From: Paragonimus skrjabini miyazakii
Lineage: Eukaryota; Platyhelminthes; Trematoda; Plagiorchiida; Troglotrematidae
DNA length: 64,000 nucleotides
Assembly: GCA_014338405.1 (NCBI GenBank)
Contig: JTDE01000307.1
Span: 168,033 to 232,032, forward strand
Direction: 5' to 3'
The notes beneath the pieces were generated by a model. The model ran no database searches, had not been told where the DNA came from, and saw nothing but the letters and a program-made list of their open reading frames with translations. Positions 1 through 12,382 of the stretch are shown here, piece after piece (positions within the stretch are counted from its first letter, which is position 1; each line of letters starts with the position of its first letter). The position numbers and the translations under genes are program-made.

Positions 1-57
1 GTCTATGGGAATGCGACAGCTGCGATCAATTGTGAGTGATTTTCAATCTATATGAAT
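1..57 (+). repeat. SINE tail fragment (tRNA-related family)
   Basis: This is the tail part of the interspersed family seen again near 4.05, 13.58, 32.3 and 43.87 kb (shared text GTCTATGGGAATG, CAGCTGCGATCAATTGTGAG, TTCAATCTATATGA). It lies antisense to the minus-strand ORF that begins just to its right and supplies that ORF's last codons and stop. The window edge cuts it, so the head is not visible. Confidence 0.8.
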
Positions 58-275
58 CCGTAATCGTTTGACTTCAGTAAGAAGCTCACTGTAAGTTCTT
101 TTTGATCCCGGTGCATCTCGAACGTCAGTCAGCCTCTGTTGTACCTTTGACTGCTCATCGATCAGTCTGACGAGCCGCACTGCTCGACAAAGCGGTTCTT
201 CTTTCGACATTTCATACGCGTTTTTCAAACACCGGACATTTCTATTTCTGTCGTTCGTGATCGCCACCGGAAAAA
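43..275 (-). CDS. Putative terminal exon, unidentified coiled protein
   Basis: On the minus strand a plausible acceptor (CATATACCTGCCAG) opens an ORF of about 76 codons. It is rich in Arg, Lys, Glu and Leu and looks helical (for example RAVRLVRLIDEQSKVQQRL). The frame runs into the antisense SINE tail at the window start, which provides the final few residues and a TGA stop. It joins in frame (phase 1) to the ORF at 398-503 through a donor CAAG/GTACAG. I do not recognise the family. The coding-like composition and splice sites support it, but it could still be a chance ORF. Confidence 0.35.
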
Positions 276-397
276 CTGGCAGGTATATGTTGAGAACCTT
301 ACTCGTTCTCAGCCAATCGCGTTGAGCTCCATTTCGTTTCTATCACTAAAGTCACTCATTCTGCACCCCGCTGCTTCGCTGTTGAAAAGGTCTGTAC

Positions 398-503
398 CTT
401 GGGCAAGCGTTAATTGTCGTACCTCCCGCAGTCTCTTAGTCACTGCAGCCTCATCAACCATTCGATCACGTATGAGACCATACTTCACATACATAAATTG
501 CAA
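398..503 (-). CDS. Putative exon upstream of the 43-275 exon
   Basis: A short minus-strand ORF (contains KYGLIRDRMVDEAAVTKRL) ends at a donor-like CAAG/GTACAG that matches the phase of the acceptor at 275. The ATG at about 494 is a possible start; upstream the frame closes at a TAA. The implied intron is about 120 bp. No family is recognised. The joined product would be a small helical, basic protein or the C-terminus of a larger one whose other exons lie to the right; an ORF at 986-1279 on the same strand is a weak candidate. Confidence 0.25.
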
Positions 504-1279
504 GTTTTGGTCAGCTTATTCAGGGCTGTCGAATATTTGCTGATAGATTCTCCTTTATGACGGAACCGTTAAAAGAAACGGAAACGTTCAAAATTACATT
601 CGCTTAGTCAAGGTAATATTCTTCGAATTTACTGATCGCTGTATCCGGATAATTCTTGTCTTCATGTTCAACAGAAACCAAATTCACGAAGACATGTCCT
701 TCTCCGTCTCCAACACAATGTCGAAACATCGCTAATGGGTACATTTCTAATCCTTTAGACAATTTGCTCAACATAACAAAGTTATCAAACTTCTGTCTCT
801 ACATCCGCCAGGGTGCCGTTCGTCACTTCCAACACTTCCGTAGGAATGATTATAATCACACCCAATGAACTGCCTTAGAATTTACATGCTGGCTTCTTTT
901 TCATCTTTGCAGCATGTCGCCCGCTGGGTTGCTCAGTCGAGAAAACCAGGATAACAGTAATCTGAGCGGCATTAACAATTTCGTTTTAGTAGAAAACAAT
1001 AACCTTTATAGAGAAACAACAAAGTTTACGATTGCTATCTGGTGACAAGCGGTTCGCGTTCTGATTGGCCTGTTTGCTGTTAAGTTCACATAAATTCGCC
1101 TTAAGCGACTCGCTTGTATAAATCTGATATGGGTTCAAACAACTTGTTTTAATCACCGCTTTTTGCAACCATATTTGGTGCAGCAGCTTGTCGCCGTTTT
1201 TTATTGGTTGGCGTCGATCAACCACAATCCCGTCTGCAGCAACTTCTACCTGAGCCATGATTAGCTGAACCTTCTCCAA

Positions 1280-4036
1280 TCAAGAAACCACTTCAATCCA
1301 CTCTCATTACATTATGCACTTCTGGATTGTCGATTCATCTAGGAGGTGTCTAGTTCACGGTGTGCATAAGCTTCTTGGATAAGATATGCCCATGTGCAAT
1401 TCACTTTTTGCAGTAAACATATCTCCCAGATAAGGTGGGGTGAAGTATCCCTCCTTGAAAATAATGCATGATTTGACAATCTGATCTTGCGTTAAGTGGC
1501 GCATATTTGGGTCAGCCTAACACCAGAATGTGGGATGTTGCGGTCGAGTCAGACCTACTTTTGCCCCCTTCATGCAAGAAGTCAAGTGTTTGAAAAAACC
1601 CTGAATATATACCACGCGAATGTCGAATGTTGGAAGGCCTATCTTTGGGAGGTTTCTGTTCGACAATTGGTGTATGGAAACTTTAGTATTTTTGAGAACA
1701 TTTTCATTCGTCAGACTGTCTGTGGCGTCCATTCCGTATAGTTAACTTATGATCGCTTCGGAAACAGTAGCTCTCACTTCCCAGAACATAAGGATGTACA
1801 GTTTGGGAAAGAAATACGCCTTGAGAATCTGGAGTTCGGGAAACAGTGCGAAATGTCTGCTTCTCAGTTTGTGGTTAATCAGTGCAGCCATACTGCTCTT
1901 CCACCTGCTGCTGACAGGACGTTTAAAATATTGTGTATGAAGGGCCTTCATGGTAGGGGTTAACTCGTGTGATAGTTTGTACAACGTACATTTGATGCAT
2001 GAATTGTATGCGCAGGTTTTTGGAAGGTGAAAGCAATCCACATCCATGGAGTGTGTCTTACAGCTTTGTTGTGGTAATTTTTTGTGACCTTCTTTGGAAA
2101 CTCATAAAGAAAATAACCGGTGTCACTTAAAGTTTTACTGTAATGTGCATCAGTTCAGTTGGTTATACTAATTTGCTACCCTGGGGCTTTGACTAAGCTT
2201 GTGTGCAGCTTTGATCCGGTAGACTCTGCTGGTGGGACTTCGGTCTTCCCGGGTAAACTCAGACCATATAGTGACAGAGGGGAGTAACCAGACAAAAACT
2301 GTCAGGCTCATAGGTTTGTATGTTGCACTACTGACTGCGTAGGTTTGTCTAGACACTGAGGCACGAATATGAGTACATAACACAAGTGTTTTTATAGATA
2401 CAGCCATGCTGTTTTCCGCGTACGGACGGCGTGGGTTAGAAAAGGTACTCTCAAATCAAAAGCACTCCGACCACATAACGCCTAACCGTGACCGCCTCTG
2501 CATTACTAAATACAATCGCAAAACCTCCGGTATAGCTCAAAAGCCTGATGTAACTCCGGATGCATCCACTACGCTCAGCATTGATCAGATTCGGTCAATA
2601 ATGTCTTATTCGCCGCACCCTCTGGTTAGGCGAGCCGCTTACCACCAGTTTAGTCAAACTTCCAGTTCGCTGGCTCTGGGTAAGGTCCAGCGTTAAAATT
2701 ATATTTCCCATTACCCTAAGATGAGACATTTGAGTCAGAGGTACCGGGTTGGGTACCCAAGTCAACCCTGAAACGTGGCATAAACGGCCGGGAAATGTGT
2801 GGTGCATTGATTGGTCTATGGTTCATTTTTCTAATCCCGTGTAATCGCCGCATCAAATCGCACATTAAATTTTTGTTTGACTTGACAAAGTATAGCGACA
2901 CGCCACTTTTGAACAAACTGCTACGCGCACATATTATTTCTTCCAACAACGCCATTGACTGACGGTCAACCAAAACATTCCGTTATTCAAGTAAATCTCA
3001 GCTCTGTTGCTTCGTAGTGTCAACAACGCTTGGAACATTTCGAATACTTCTTCAATGTCATTGGATGTCTCATAAACATTGTTTATCCTTGGTGAGTCTA
3101 GTCCGTGACCTTACTCATTCATTTTCTACACTATAAATTGGTGAGCCCAGCGTGACCATTTTTTTACTCACTCTACTTTGGATATTAAAGAAATGTATTG
3201 AATAAATAGGATAACCTGAAGTTGGATAAAGTCTCTCTTAGATGCATCGAAGCTAGTCATATTGCTCGGGATTGCGGACTTCAAAGTCTGTGTGATATTG
3301 ACGACGATGAAGTCCGTCATCAGTGACTACTTCATAATAACAATCACTACATAAGCAACGCCGAAAACTTGAACGTGTATGCTCAAGTCACAGCCATGAA
3401 TTGTTTAATTCGAAATATAATCTTAGCAGACGTACCAGTTCGAACTGTCACTTCCGCTAAGTAACTTGACACCTACGCTTCTTCAGACAACGGGTCAGAT
3501 ACGAAGTTGGTTTGAGAGGACATATTGCACTGACTCATGGTTGAGAGTACTTCATCCTTCCTCACCTTTAGTAGGTTGACAAGGGTATCATATTTCTACT
3601 GCAAATGCATCAGTTTCCGACTGTCCTCTCTTGATGGGTATGGGGTCGTTAACATCGAACATGTATTTTCCATGTTACATCTACTTTCGTCGTTTTCAGC
3701 TGCTTCTGCGTCCAGCGACGCTGAGAATTGTATGTCACATTCAAAAACATTGATTTAAAGGAAGTGACGATCCTTATAGGTTGTGATATACCTAAGGTGG
3801 ATTCGGTGCTGTAGCGAAGGCTTGGAGGTCGAAAGCATCCTTACGCTGTTAAGACATTACTAGGTTTGGTGTTATTCGGTCCATCAGATTACGGAGAAAA
3901 GAAAATAGTTCTTTTTCACACAATTACCGGCAGAGGAACCTCGACAGAAAACTATGGTAAAATGCCATTCGACATGGAGTTCACGGATATTGATGCTCTG
4001 AGTCAGTCCTTGTCGATCTAGGGCTTCTTTTCAAAA
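1280..4036. other. No gene recognised
   Basis: Only short overlapping frames on both strands are seen here, without convincing splice sites, homology or conserved motifs. No tRNA-like or long repeat structure was noticed. It is treated as intergenic or intronic DNA. Confidence 0.5.
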
Positions 4037-4037
4037 G

Positions 4038-4145
4038 GAGCTGACTGGAAAGTCTATGGGAATGTGTCATCTGCGATCGATTATGGGTGATGTTCAATCT
4101 ATATGAAAACCAAATTCTCCTAATACTCATCAGTAAAACCACACT
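4038..4145 (+). repeat. SINE tail fragment
   Basis: It matches the family tail: GCTGACTGGAAAGTCTATGG, then a diverged CATCTGCGATCGATTATG, TTCAATCTATATGA and an end near ACTCATCAGTAA. The tRNA-like head is absent, as expected for a truncated copy. A small ORF starting inside it (4087-4287) is not supported as a gene. Confidence 0.75.
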
Positions 4146-5727
4146 GCTCTGGAGAGAGATGTTAGCTGAAATTTATAGTTACGATATAGCTTCTAAAGGA
4201 CTGTCACTTTTAAAGAAACGTTTCTTGAGTGACCTCGAGTTGTTCAGGGATTATGTGATGGTAACTGAGAACGTCTATAAAGAGTAGGCTCTCATTGTCC
4301 CTGTTGAGTCCTGTTGAGACCGGATTGCTCTCCAGGCTGACCTCTGATATATCCCTGTCCAAACTTTAAAAGGCCGGGTAAATTCAGTATACTGTTTGAC
4401 TGCGCGGTGAAGTGCAAGAGTATTTCATCAAACAACCAATTATACAAATACTCAGATATTTCCGAACCAGTAGCAGTGATTTTGCTTTTTCGAACTCGCA
4501 TCTTTGCATCGGCAGCTGATGTCAAAGAGACGTTCATGCAGATACGAGTTTCCGGAAGCGATATAAGTACGCTGCGTTCCCTGTGGTGGTCAAAGAATGA
4601 TTTGAATGCTGCCTTGGTTAGGTACTAAATGAAGGCACATTACTTCGAGGCAAAATCGCCACCTTTTTGTGCCAGTTTTGATATGAGAAGGACTGTCGAG
4701 AATTTTAGCAGCCTGCATGAAAGCATTTCTGGGAAGAAAATTCCTTCCGACGATTGTGTGAGTAATCGTCTGTTTCCTGGTAACGTCTTCGATTATGATA
4801 AACCAAGTTCGATAAATGAACGCCTCTGACAGATTTCCGTTAAGTAAGTAGACCACTGGTAAACCGAATTTGTTGGGGGGCCTTTTATAGTCTAAACACA
4901 CTGAGGGTACGAAAGGTATAAGCCGGATACCCAGACTGAATGCACCATAGGTACTGAATAGATGCCAGAAGCCGACTGACTTTGATTCCGATTTCGATTT
5001 CCCGAAAATCTGGTAACCAAAAGTGGCCTATCGTCTGCAATATCCACATTTTACGAACCACCGGCATTGGTTGCCTTGTTGTTTCTGTTAACGAAACTAG
5101 TTGGAACGAACCTACCGACGTGATGTGCGATAAGAAGTGGTGGAAATAGAGGGATTGTAGAAAACAGTTTGTCGGGTTGAGTATTCGATGTCGTGCAACT
5201 GCACATTTTATGCACTGTCTTTGAATCCGACTACGATGCAATGGCATATGAACGCTGTCAACCCAAATTAAGCTTGATATATTGCACATTAATTTTCACA
5301 AAGGCTGGGGTGACATCACTGAAGACTGTCAGCATATCGTTGGAACTGGTTTCCGCAGTGCCTAATGTCCGCGTGCTTGAGACTGTGAGACGAGGAACAT
5401 GGAAAGAACTAGAGTGATTTATATTTGAAATGATAGGATGATCCTGTTATGCTGTATGAACAACGCTTTAAAAGTCTCTGGCACCCTTGTCGCTAATCGG
5501 CTGGTAACGATTCATCAGTCTTCTAAACAACTGAGACATGTGTGATCTGAGGAAATCCCAACAAAACTGGCCTCTCATTGTAATTATGAACCTTGATGAT
5601 TGACGGGTGCAACACTTCTACAAGATTCGTCCCAATCATGGCAGTTTAACAATAGGTTAAATGTGTTTCCTGAACTGTTTAGAGTGGAAGCTCATTCCAG
5701 ATCAACTAGATGCGAATATACAACCAA
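4146..5727. other. No gene recognised
   Basis: Overlapping short ORFs occur on both strands (about 4.3-5.4 kb) but none has a recognised family or a consistent pair of splice sites. No repeat was identified. Confidence 0.45.
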
Positions 5728-6692
5728 CGGTGCTATTCTGATTGGGTCAGGCGCTTGAAGACTTGTTGCCTAGTTACAGAAGTTCATTGTGTTGAGATGG
5801 GACATGATGTAAATATGTTCACTGTAAGGTAACCAATGAGGACACCCATGTTTCACTGAAGGGTCAGGTGAAAGTCGTAGAGAAAAGCTTTTGTTTAATC
5901 ATGCCCCTCAACTATAGATGGCCGATAGGAGCAGGGGGTGGGAGTCACGGAGAACACCTCTTACTTTAGTGTGACTGTTGAATGGGGTACCTGGTTACGA
6001 AAAATATATTTTGTTTGCCTAGATAAGAAGCCTTAAGAACCAAACCAGTAAAACGACGCCGACGTGTGAAAACCCCAATGGAACTTTGACCCGGTATGTT
6101 ACTAAGTCTCATACCTGAATGAAAAATCTCATCGGTTTTTCCAATCCCTGTATTCTTTAACCTGATCAGTTGATTTCCTCTCGAATTTCACGGTTATCAC
6201 GAATCCCTCATTGACCTTCTCAGTCCAAATAATGTTTATTTCGCACGTTTTGGTGACTTTTCAGATCTAGAGGATGTATTACTTGTTTTGCGCACCGACT
6301 TGAAAGCCCAAGACATTACCATGTTTACGATTGCCGGTCCGTTCACACCCACTCTCCTTCAGCTGTGTTGTCTATTGGCTGGTTCCTATGTATGTAATCC
6401 ACATGCATGTACCGTCCAGAGACTTAAACATGCCGACTTCATATGTGATTTTTAGCCTTGTCCGAGAGTTTCTTATTGCTTGTATTCTTGGACCTCTGGG
6501 GCTCATTGTGTGCCCAATCGTTTTTATGCTTCTTTTGAGAGTGATTATTTCTTGTTTGTTATAACTTCTACCTCATAGGTTGTGTTATCAATAGTACTGT
6601 GATGACCAATCCACCCTGACTCTGGGAATCCGATTTGCTTTCTAAAGATAACGTTATACTATCGATCGCACCTAAGCGTTTTGTCGCTTACA
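5728..6692 (+). repeat. Dispersed repeat of about 0.95 kb, copy A (diverged)
   Basis: It aligns over nearly its whole length with 28599-29521 and with the truncated copy 33145-33593. Shared blocks include GGTCAGGCGC, GTGTTGAGATG, the region near 6070-6130 (CAATGGAACTTTGA, then CCTGAATGAAAA) and the shared 3' end TTTTGTCGCTTAC. Substitutions and indels are frequent, so it is an old copy. Short frames in it (6331-6564) are broken relative to the other copies, so no protein function is inferred. Confidence 0.7.
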
Positions 6693-8580
6693 TCAGGATT
6701 AGATGCCGTAGCCTATGTTCTAGCAAAAGCCAAAAGGTCCCATAAACACCAACAGCAAATACCTTGACACTGTAAAGTATTTAGCATATACGGCCTGAAG
6801 GTGGTAAAGTGGTGGATTGATTATTTCAAAGAAGAGGACGGTGCATGATGGCAAGCTTTTACGAAAGGTCACATGACGGATGCAACAAAACAAGATGTAC
6901 AGTGGCTGAAAATGATAGATATTATACTGGTTTGTGTACCGTCCTACCATCCATGCCGTTTGATAAAATGTGATAATATGGAACCTTAACAACCAACTTG
7001 GGAACTAACGTCGTCTGATATAGATCACTTTCAACAAGTTCGTGGGAAACGTTTTTGTCGTTTAAGGTCGTTTCGTTCGTGAGACTGAGATGCCAGTAAG
7101 CTCACATCACTAACTGGACATGTGGTGATGAAGCACTTTGTGACGAAGCAGCAACTTGAAAATAACCGTGTGTGAACGTTATTCTATTACTTGCAAACAT
7201 ATGGGCTGGGTGATAAAAGCAGTCGAAAAGCCGATTGAGAGATGGTGGCTAAAATGAAAACCAGGGATTTACACCACCGCTAGAAGAAAAATGTAAATGT
7301 CTCGCTAAAATTACTCGTCCCCCATATATTGAAGATAAGAGGGTATGTTCCCAGAACAATAAATAAATGTACACTGACTGTCGAAATTGGAGTGATGAAA
7401 GAATGTCTCAAAGTTCCGCAAGCACGCTTAAAGAACAATCAGCCCCTCAGCAGTTGTACAAGGTCCAGTTTCCCAACCAAAGATAATTTGTTTAACACCC
7501 TGCCTATTACATAACAAGTGCTAGTAGCTCAGTTACAGGGAAACCGCTGCTTAATTATAAAGGTCCGCATGCAATTTCTGAATCGAGTGGGCACGAATGA
7601 GAGGAACGGTCAGGCGAAGCGAGTACAGTGCAGCAAACTGATGAAGTAGGATGACATGCCTATACAGCGAACCGTGACAGAACAGTCTATGTCAGAGCCA
7701 TCGCTGCGCCCATCAGCAGGAGTTTGCCAACATGTAATAGGAAGTCAGTCAAATGTACAAAGGGAAATCTGACTTACTACTCGGCAATATTGATGAGTAG
7801 TTTGTCACTAACCGAAAATAGATTACCTCAGACCTTCAGCAATCGGAAAAAACATGTTCGGCTTGAAACATTTCTATAGAAAAACGGGAGCTGTGCAACT
7901 AATGGTCGATGCCCAAATGGTCAGCTGTGTGAACTAGTGTCCAAGATTGTGCATACTCTGTTATTTCTGCAACAAGTTTTGAAAATTACTTTGTATAATC
8001 GACTGGCTTTTGCGTACACCTTTGAGTGCACTGTTTAGGTTGCACATAAGACATTATTTTATTAAGGTTTAAATTACATTGCCTCAGTACTCACCATTGT
8101 TTCACCGATGGGACGTCAAAAATATAACCATATTGACGATGTTGTGGAGGATCATACGTCGGCATCCACAACCTCCTTATTCAATGCACATTTCGCAAGT
8201 AGTCGTTAGAAAAAATTATACTTGCTTCGTCCTGTAACCCCAGTGATAAAAAAACCAACTGCGAGCAACACCCAGCATTGTTGACCTCCTCATAAAACTA
8301 CAGATTTATGGTATCATATATTGCACAGAAGCAGGTGTGTGTATATCTATCATTGAAACGTTCATCGACTAGAGCATCACTGAAACAGCCAAACAAGACC
8401 GTGTGAGTAGAAGACAGGCTTTCTATTATTATTGTTGATTGTCAAATTTCATTTCGTAAATTTTTATTTACGGGCTTCACTGACTGAAACCATGTCAGTT
8501 GTTTCTGCTTAGTTCAAACAGAACTGTATGGAAACGAGCCAGTACGAATTCCAAAACGTTCGCCAGTCGAAAAATTTTAC
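6693..8580. other. No gene recognised
   Basis: Many stops in all frames and no splice-bounded ORF with coding character. No known repeat was recognised apart from the SINE-related sequence that starts at 8581. Confidence 0.5.
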
Positions 8581-8791
8581 TTGAATTACTGATAAGTAGT
8601 TTGGCAGGTTTGATAATTTAGATGAGATCCATTTGCAAAAAATCTCGACTTTGGCTGGTTTAGAACCAGTGACAGAAACACCATGCCCAAACGCGGCAAG
8701 CGCTGGTTCGAATCCAGCCGATGTCCAGATTTTTCGCAAATGGATCTCTTCTAAGTTATCAAATCTGCCAAACTATTTATCAGTAATTCAA
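8581..8791. repeat. Inverted repeat of tRNA-SINE segments (89-bp arms)
   Basis: Bases 8581-8669 and 8703-8791 are reverse complements with about ten mismatches, around a 33-bp spacer. Each arm carries the 3' half of the tRNA-like element (B-box-like GGTTCGAATCCAGCC in the right arm), then TTGCAAATGGATCTC and CAGTAATTCAA. It is two SINE copies in head-to-head orientation, able to form a cruciform or RNA hairpin. The frames that cross it read as similar peptides on both strands, which is a consequence of the symmetry and not evidence of genes. Confidence 0.85.
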
Positions 8792-8950
8792 TGTCAATGC
8801 TCATCGGTTGCGTTGGTAGTCTCCAGCGTGAACTGATCGAGAAATCCTGCTTGGGAAGTCAGTCGGCTGGATCATTTGGTGGATTCCAGATGACACAGTT
8901 GGTTGGGTGGGTAACTAGGTCCTAATGTGAAATTTCTGAGCTTCCGGCGT

Positions 8951-9030
8951 GGCTTCGTAGCTCAGCTTTTAGAGCGTTTGCCGCGTTTGGGCATGGCGTT
9001 TCTGTCGCTGGTTCGAATCCAGCCGAAGTC
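8951..9030 (+). repeat. tRNA-like head of a SINE (tRNA pseudogene)
   Basis: The sequence folds as a tRNA-like unit: a 7-bp acceptor stem (GGCTTCG with CGAAGTC, one G-U), a D arm GCTC/GAGC with A-box-like TAGCTCAG..TAGAGCG, and a T arm GCTGG/CCAGC with loop TTCGAAT (B box GGTTCGAATCC). The anticodon arm is degenerate, with no proper T33 and a long variable region. The same unit recurs inverted at 8.6-8.8 kb and 35.7 kb followed by similar non-tRNA sequence (TCGCAAATGGATC). It is therefore a Pol III-type SINE head, not a working tRNA gene. Confidence 0.7.
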
Positions 9031-9060
9031 CGGATTGTTCGCAAATGGATCTTTTCTAAA

Positions 9061-12057
9061 TTTTATTTGGTTAATTTCCATCTCTATATTGGCTTTTGGC
9101 TGTCAGAAACCACGCGTTTTCAAATACATCACTGTCAATGGTGTAACCGAAAAGTACCAGCTAATTAGCATAATGAGTCTGATGATGCTTGAGTAAATCA
9201 GTGGCTAGTTGGACAACTTAAGTCTTCGAGTTCAGCTCGTGAACGGGTGAGAAACACAAATGTTACATCAATATGAATGAAGAGTATCACTCTCGCAGAA
9301 TCCTATTGATATAAACACTGCCTGACATCGATTTTGTGTGCACAGGTTAGATTACTGAATGAATCAAAGGAGTGTCAATGTATGTAAGCAGAATGACTGG
9401 GAGATGACCCCTTCATAAATGCCTTACGCTAATTTTAACAACTCATCCACGAATTACATTTCATCGCTTGCTGAGGTAGAATAAAACAGAGTAATCAGGG
9501 CAGTCACAGAATCTTTTTGCAAGACCGATAATCCATCTGCTTACTAGTCACAAACTCTAATGTTGCTTGTCGACTACATTGACCCAAATGTGGTAGACCA
9601 ATAGATTAGCAATCAACACAAGTGCTTCACAAGTGTGAAGTCCAGAATCTAGGGAATGACTGAAATTCTGGCATTGTGTTGCACGATAAGGTACATCAGT
9701 CGGACTATGTATTTAAGTGGTACAAATGTGATCTAGTTTAACACAAGCATTTCGTTGATAGCGTCTCACATCACCAACCACACACAACTGCACACTACGT
9801 GGTGCTTTCTACCAAGCACTGCCGGGTTATATATAAATTGCCGATGCAAGTCTGGATAGAATAAGTATGAATGAAAACGGTTCGAAACTGCGACATCATG
9901 ATTTTTCATGGGGGCAGTAATCACCGATCGCATTCTTAAGAGTCGATGCGTGAAATTAAAATTTTTTTGGATGGGAGTCGAACAGAGATGTACATCACAG
10001 GCAGCCGATCACACCGGTACATAAGAGGGTTGGTATGCCCTGTCCTGTTTGATCCGATTTCAGTTTCGCCTAGGATAACTGACACACGCTTGATATGATG
10101 TAATATTTCTACACTCTTACACATGCAAACGTATACGCATCACCCTGGTACGAATGTGGACAATCACACCATTATGAACTGATTGAAAAACATTTGCCAT
10201 TGTCAGCTGGTACAACCTAACTTGTTACACGTCTAGATTACATGTGAACAGTCGGATGAGGTCAAACACAAAACGAACTGAGTGTACTTCACATGTATAT
10301 GACGTACAATTCCTGCAAGAAGAAAACAGATAAGAACTACATATACACAATCGGGAGACAAAACGCAAAGCAAGCTGAAGCCATGAAAAAAAGGGTACAT
10401 GTATGCGCAGGCGGCATAAGGTGTATGACCGCGACAAAAAAGAGAAGACTATTTTATGTTAATTTTGTTCTGAAAATGAACATTTCGTTTTTGTTGTACG
10501 ACTTCGGAAAAGTTTTCACAAGGAAGCCAAGCCACTGCCGCACAAACCCAGAGGCATTCTCGCCACTGACGTTGGCGTACTAACATATCCCTCAATGTTT
10601 CTAGCCACCTACACGTGGAATAATTTGATACCAACTTCCTATCTCCGTGCCAAGCCACGAAATGCCAGTCTACCGTTTTTCAGTGCCACACCTGGACAGA
10701 ACAAACAAGACGCCATATGGAAGGTGTAACTCTGGTCCGAGGTACAGTAACAAATGACATGAAACCAACTCGACTTGAAAAAAGTTGCCTAGACTTTGCC
10801 AAATATAATCTCTCCTCAAGCGGGTGACGTTGTTCAGAAAGCGGTCATAAGAAGGATTCATACATTTACTAGTGAATAGGAGAACATTGTCCAGGAATGT
10901 TCCTTTACTACAAATTGACAATTCTAACTACAGTAGGTACTTGTTATTCTCTACTTGAGGGTTCCAAAGTGTAACTTGCTTTAGAGTAGAGGTATTTCAC
11001 TGAAAAGGATGAGAGGCAGCTGTGAAGGTTGGTGGGGTGGACAGCAAAAGGAAACATACTTACAACATAATACTCATATTATTAGCATGTCTTATCTAAC
11101 AACAACATTGGAAATTAGAACGAAATTCATTATAAGGGAAGGTGTTTGATTTCTGAGCCATATGTATATTCGGCATGGATTGTTGAATATATCTGCTTAG
11201 AGCCTGTGACACAGTTCGTCAACCTACGACACTGTCAGTACTTGATGTGATACGGCATTCTCTGCAAAGTGCACGTGACAGCCAAACGAACGTTGTCTGA
11301 TGAGCAGGAGGCATGTAGAATTTTATGATTTCCTATAGTTAACTCTGAAAGAATAAGATAGACTGGTTATGTACACCGTATCCTTCCCAACAAGAATCAA
11401 TCATTTACAAAGTCATTTACGGAAGTTACGGTCTTTATTAAACTAGGTTTTAAGGCTGAAGACAGTGTTTCCGTATTGTTTGTATATCTTAAAATTCCAA
11501 ATGTTTACACATCTGTTTTGAGATAGTGATCAAAATGATTGTACTTCAATCTCTGTCTGTCCCTACAGAGTTCGCAAGAGCGTGGTTTCAGATTCCCGTC
11601 CATTGGAGTATAGTGGGTGTTACTCCTGTATGACGACTTCGAATATTCTGCACTCCTGAAATGACCGGTCAGCAACTATCTATTTTAATCCAGATAAACA
11701 GTAGCATTGAGAACATGCACATCCGTCAACAGACAATCACTTAAGTCGCTCGAATTTGGCATGAGCACTTGACAACATTAGATAAGAATTATGTGATTAA
11801 ATCGAGACGCACAAATACATCACTCAACAAGGGTTCACCACGCACAATTCATGTACGCGTATGCTGTCACAGGTTCATCGTCATAACTACGTGGGCTGAA
11901 CCTAAAATACTCCATTTGGAGGATGAAACTTGTGTGTTCGCTTTTGGACAAAAGTTGCACGTCATCAAACGTCACGGAGATAGCGGGTAAGTTTTGTCTA
12001 CAACTAAAAATGTGAGACTAAATACAAAACAAACGCTAGGAGTGGTCGAACACTCAC
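9061..12057. other. No gene assigned
   Basis: ORFs at 10225-10921 on either strand were considered. The minus-strand frame 10670-10921 could be part of the same gene as 12058-12382, but the splice phases do not fit. No other repeat or RNA gene was seen. Confidence 0.4.
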
Positions 12058-12382
12058 AGTAGAAAGTAATGAACAGAAATTGGCCCAAAGGAAGGGTTCG
12101 ACAGCCTTTGTTGACGATATCAAAGCATCCTCATAGAGTCTTTCAACCTGCGATGAGAACGAAAATCTTTGCAAAATCCACATAGTGCTGTCCCAAAGAC
12201 TGTTCTTGATTAAAAAGGCTGCAGTATGCATATCACATAATTGATGTAAATAACACAATATTTTCTCTTCATCATCGGTGTTTGGCAATAGATCACGAGG
12301 TGGTTGGGAAACAATTATATAGATAAGTGTATTTTCTTGTGCTCCGACTATAAACCCTACGGATACACCGAATGAACCGCTA
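12058..12382 (-). CDS. Internal exon of an unidentified protein-coding gene
   Basis: This is a well-formed minus-strand internal exon. The acceptor has a pyrimidine-rich tract ending GGCTTACAG, and the donor is a consensus ACT/GTGAGT. The 325 bases between them are open in a single frame (one base plus 108 codons). The protein begins with small and hydrophobic residues (GFIVGAQENTLIYIIVSQPP), as in a beta-rich fold, and continues into amphipathic helices (KILCYLHQLCDMHTAAFLI, then VERLYEDALISSTKAV). I looked for similarity to ODR4-like and longin-type proteins but could not establish it. The flanking exons were not identified. Confidence 0.5.
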
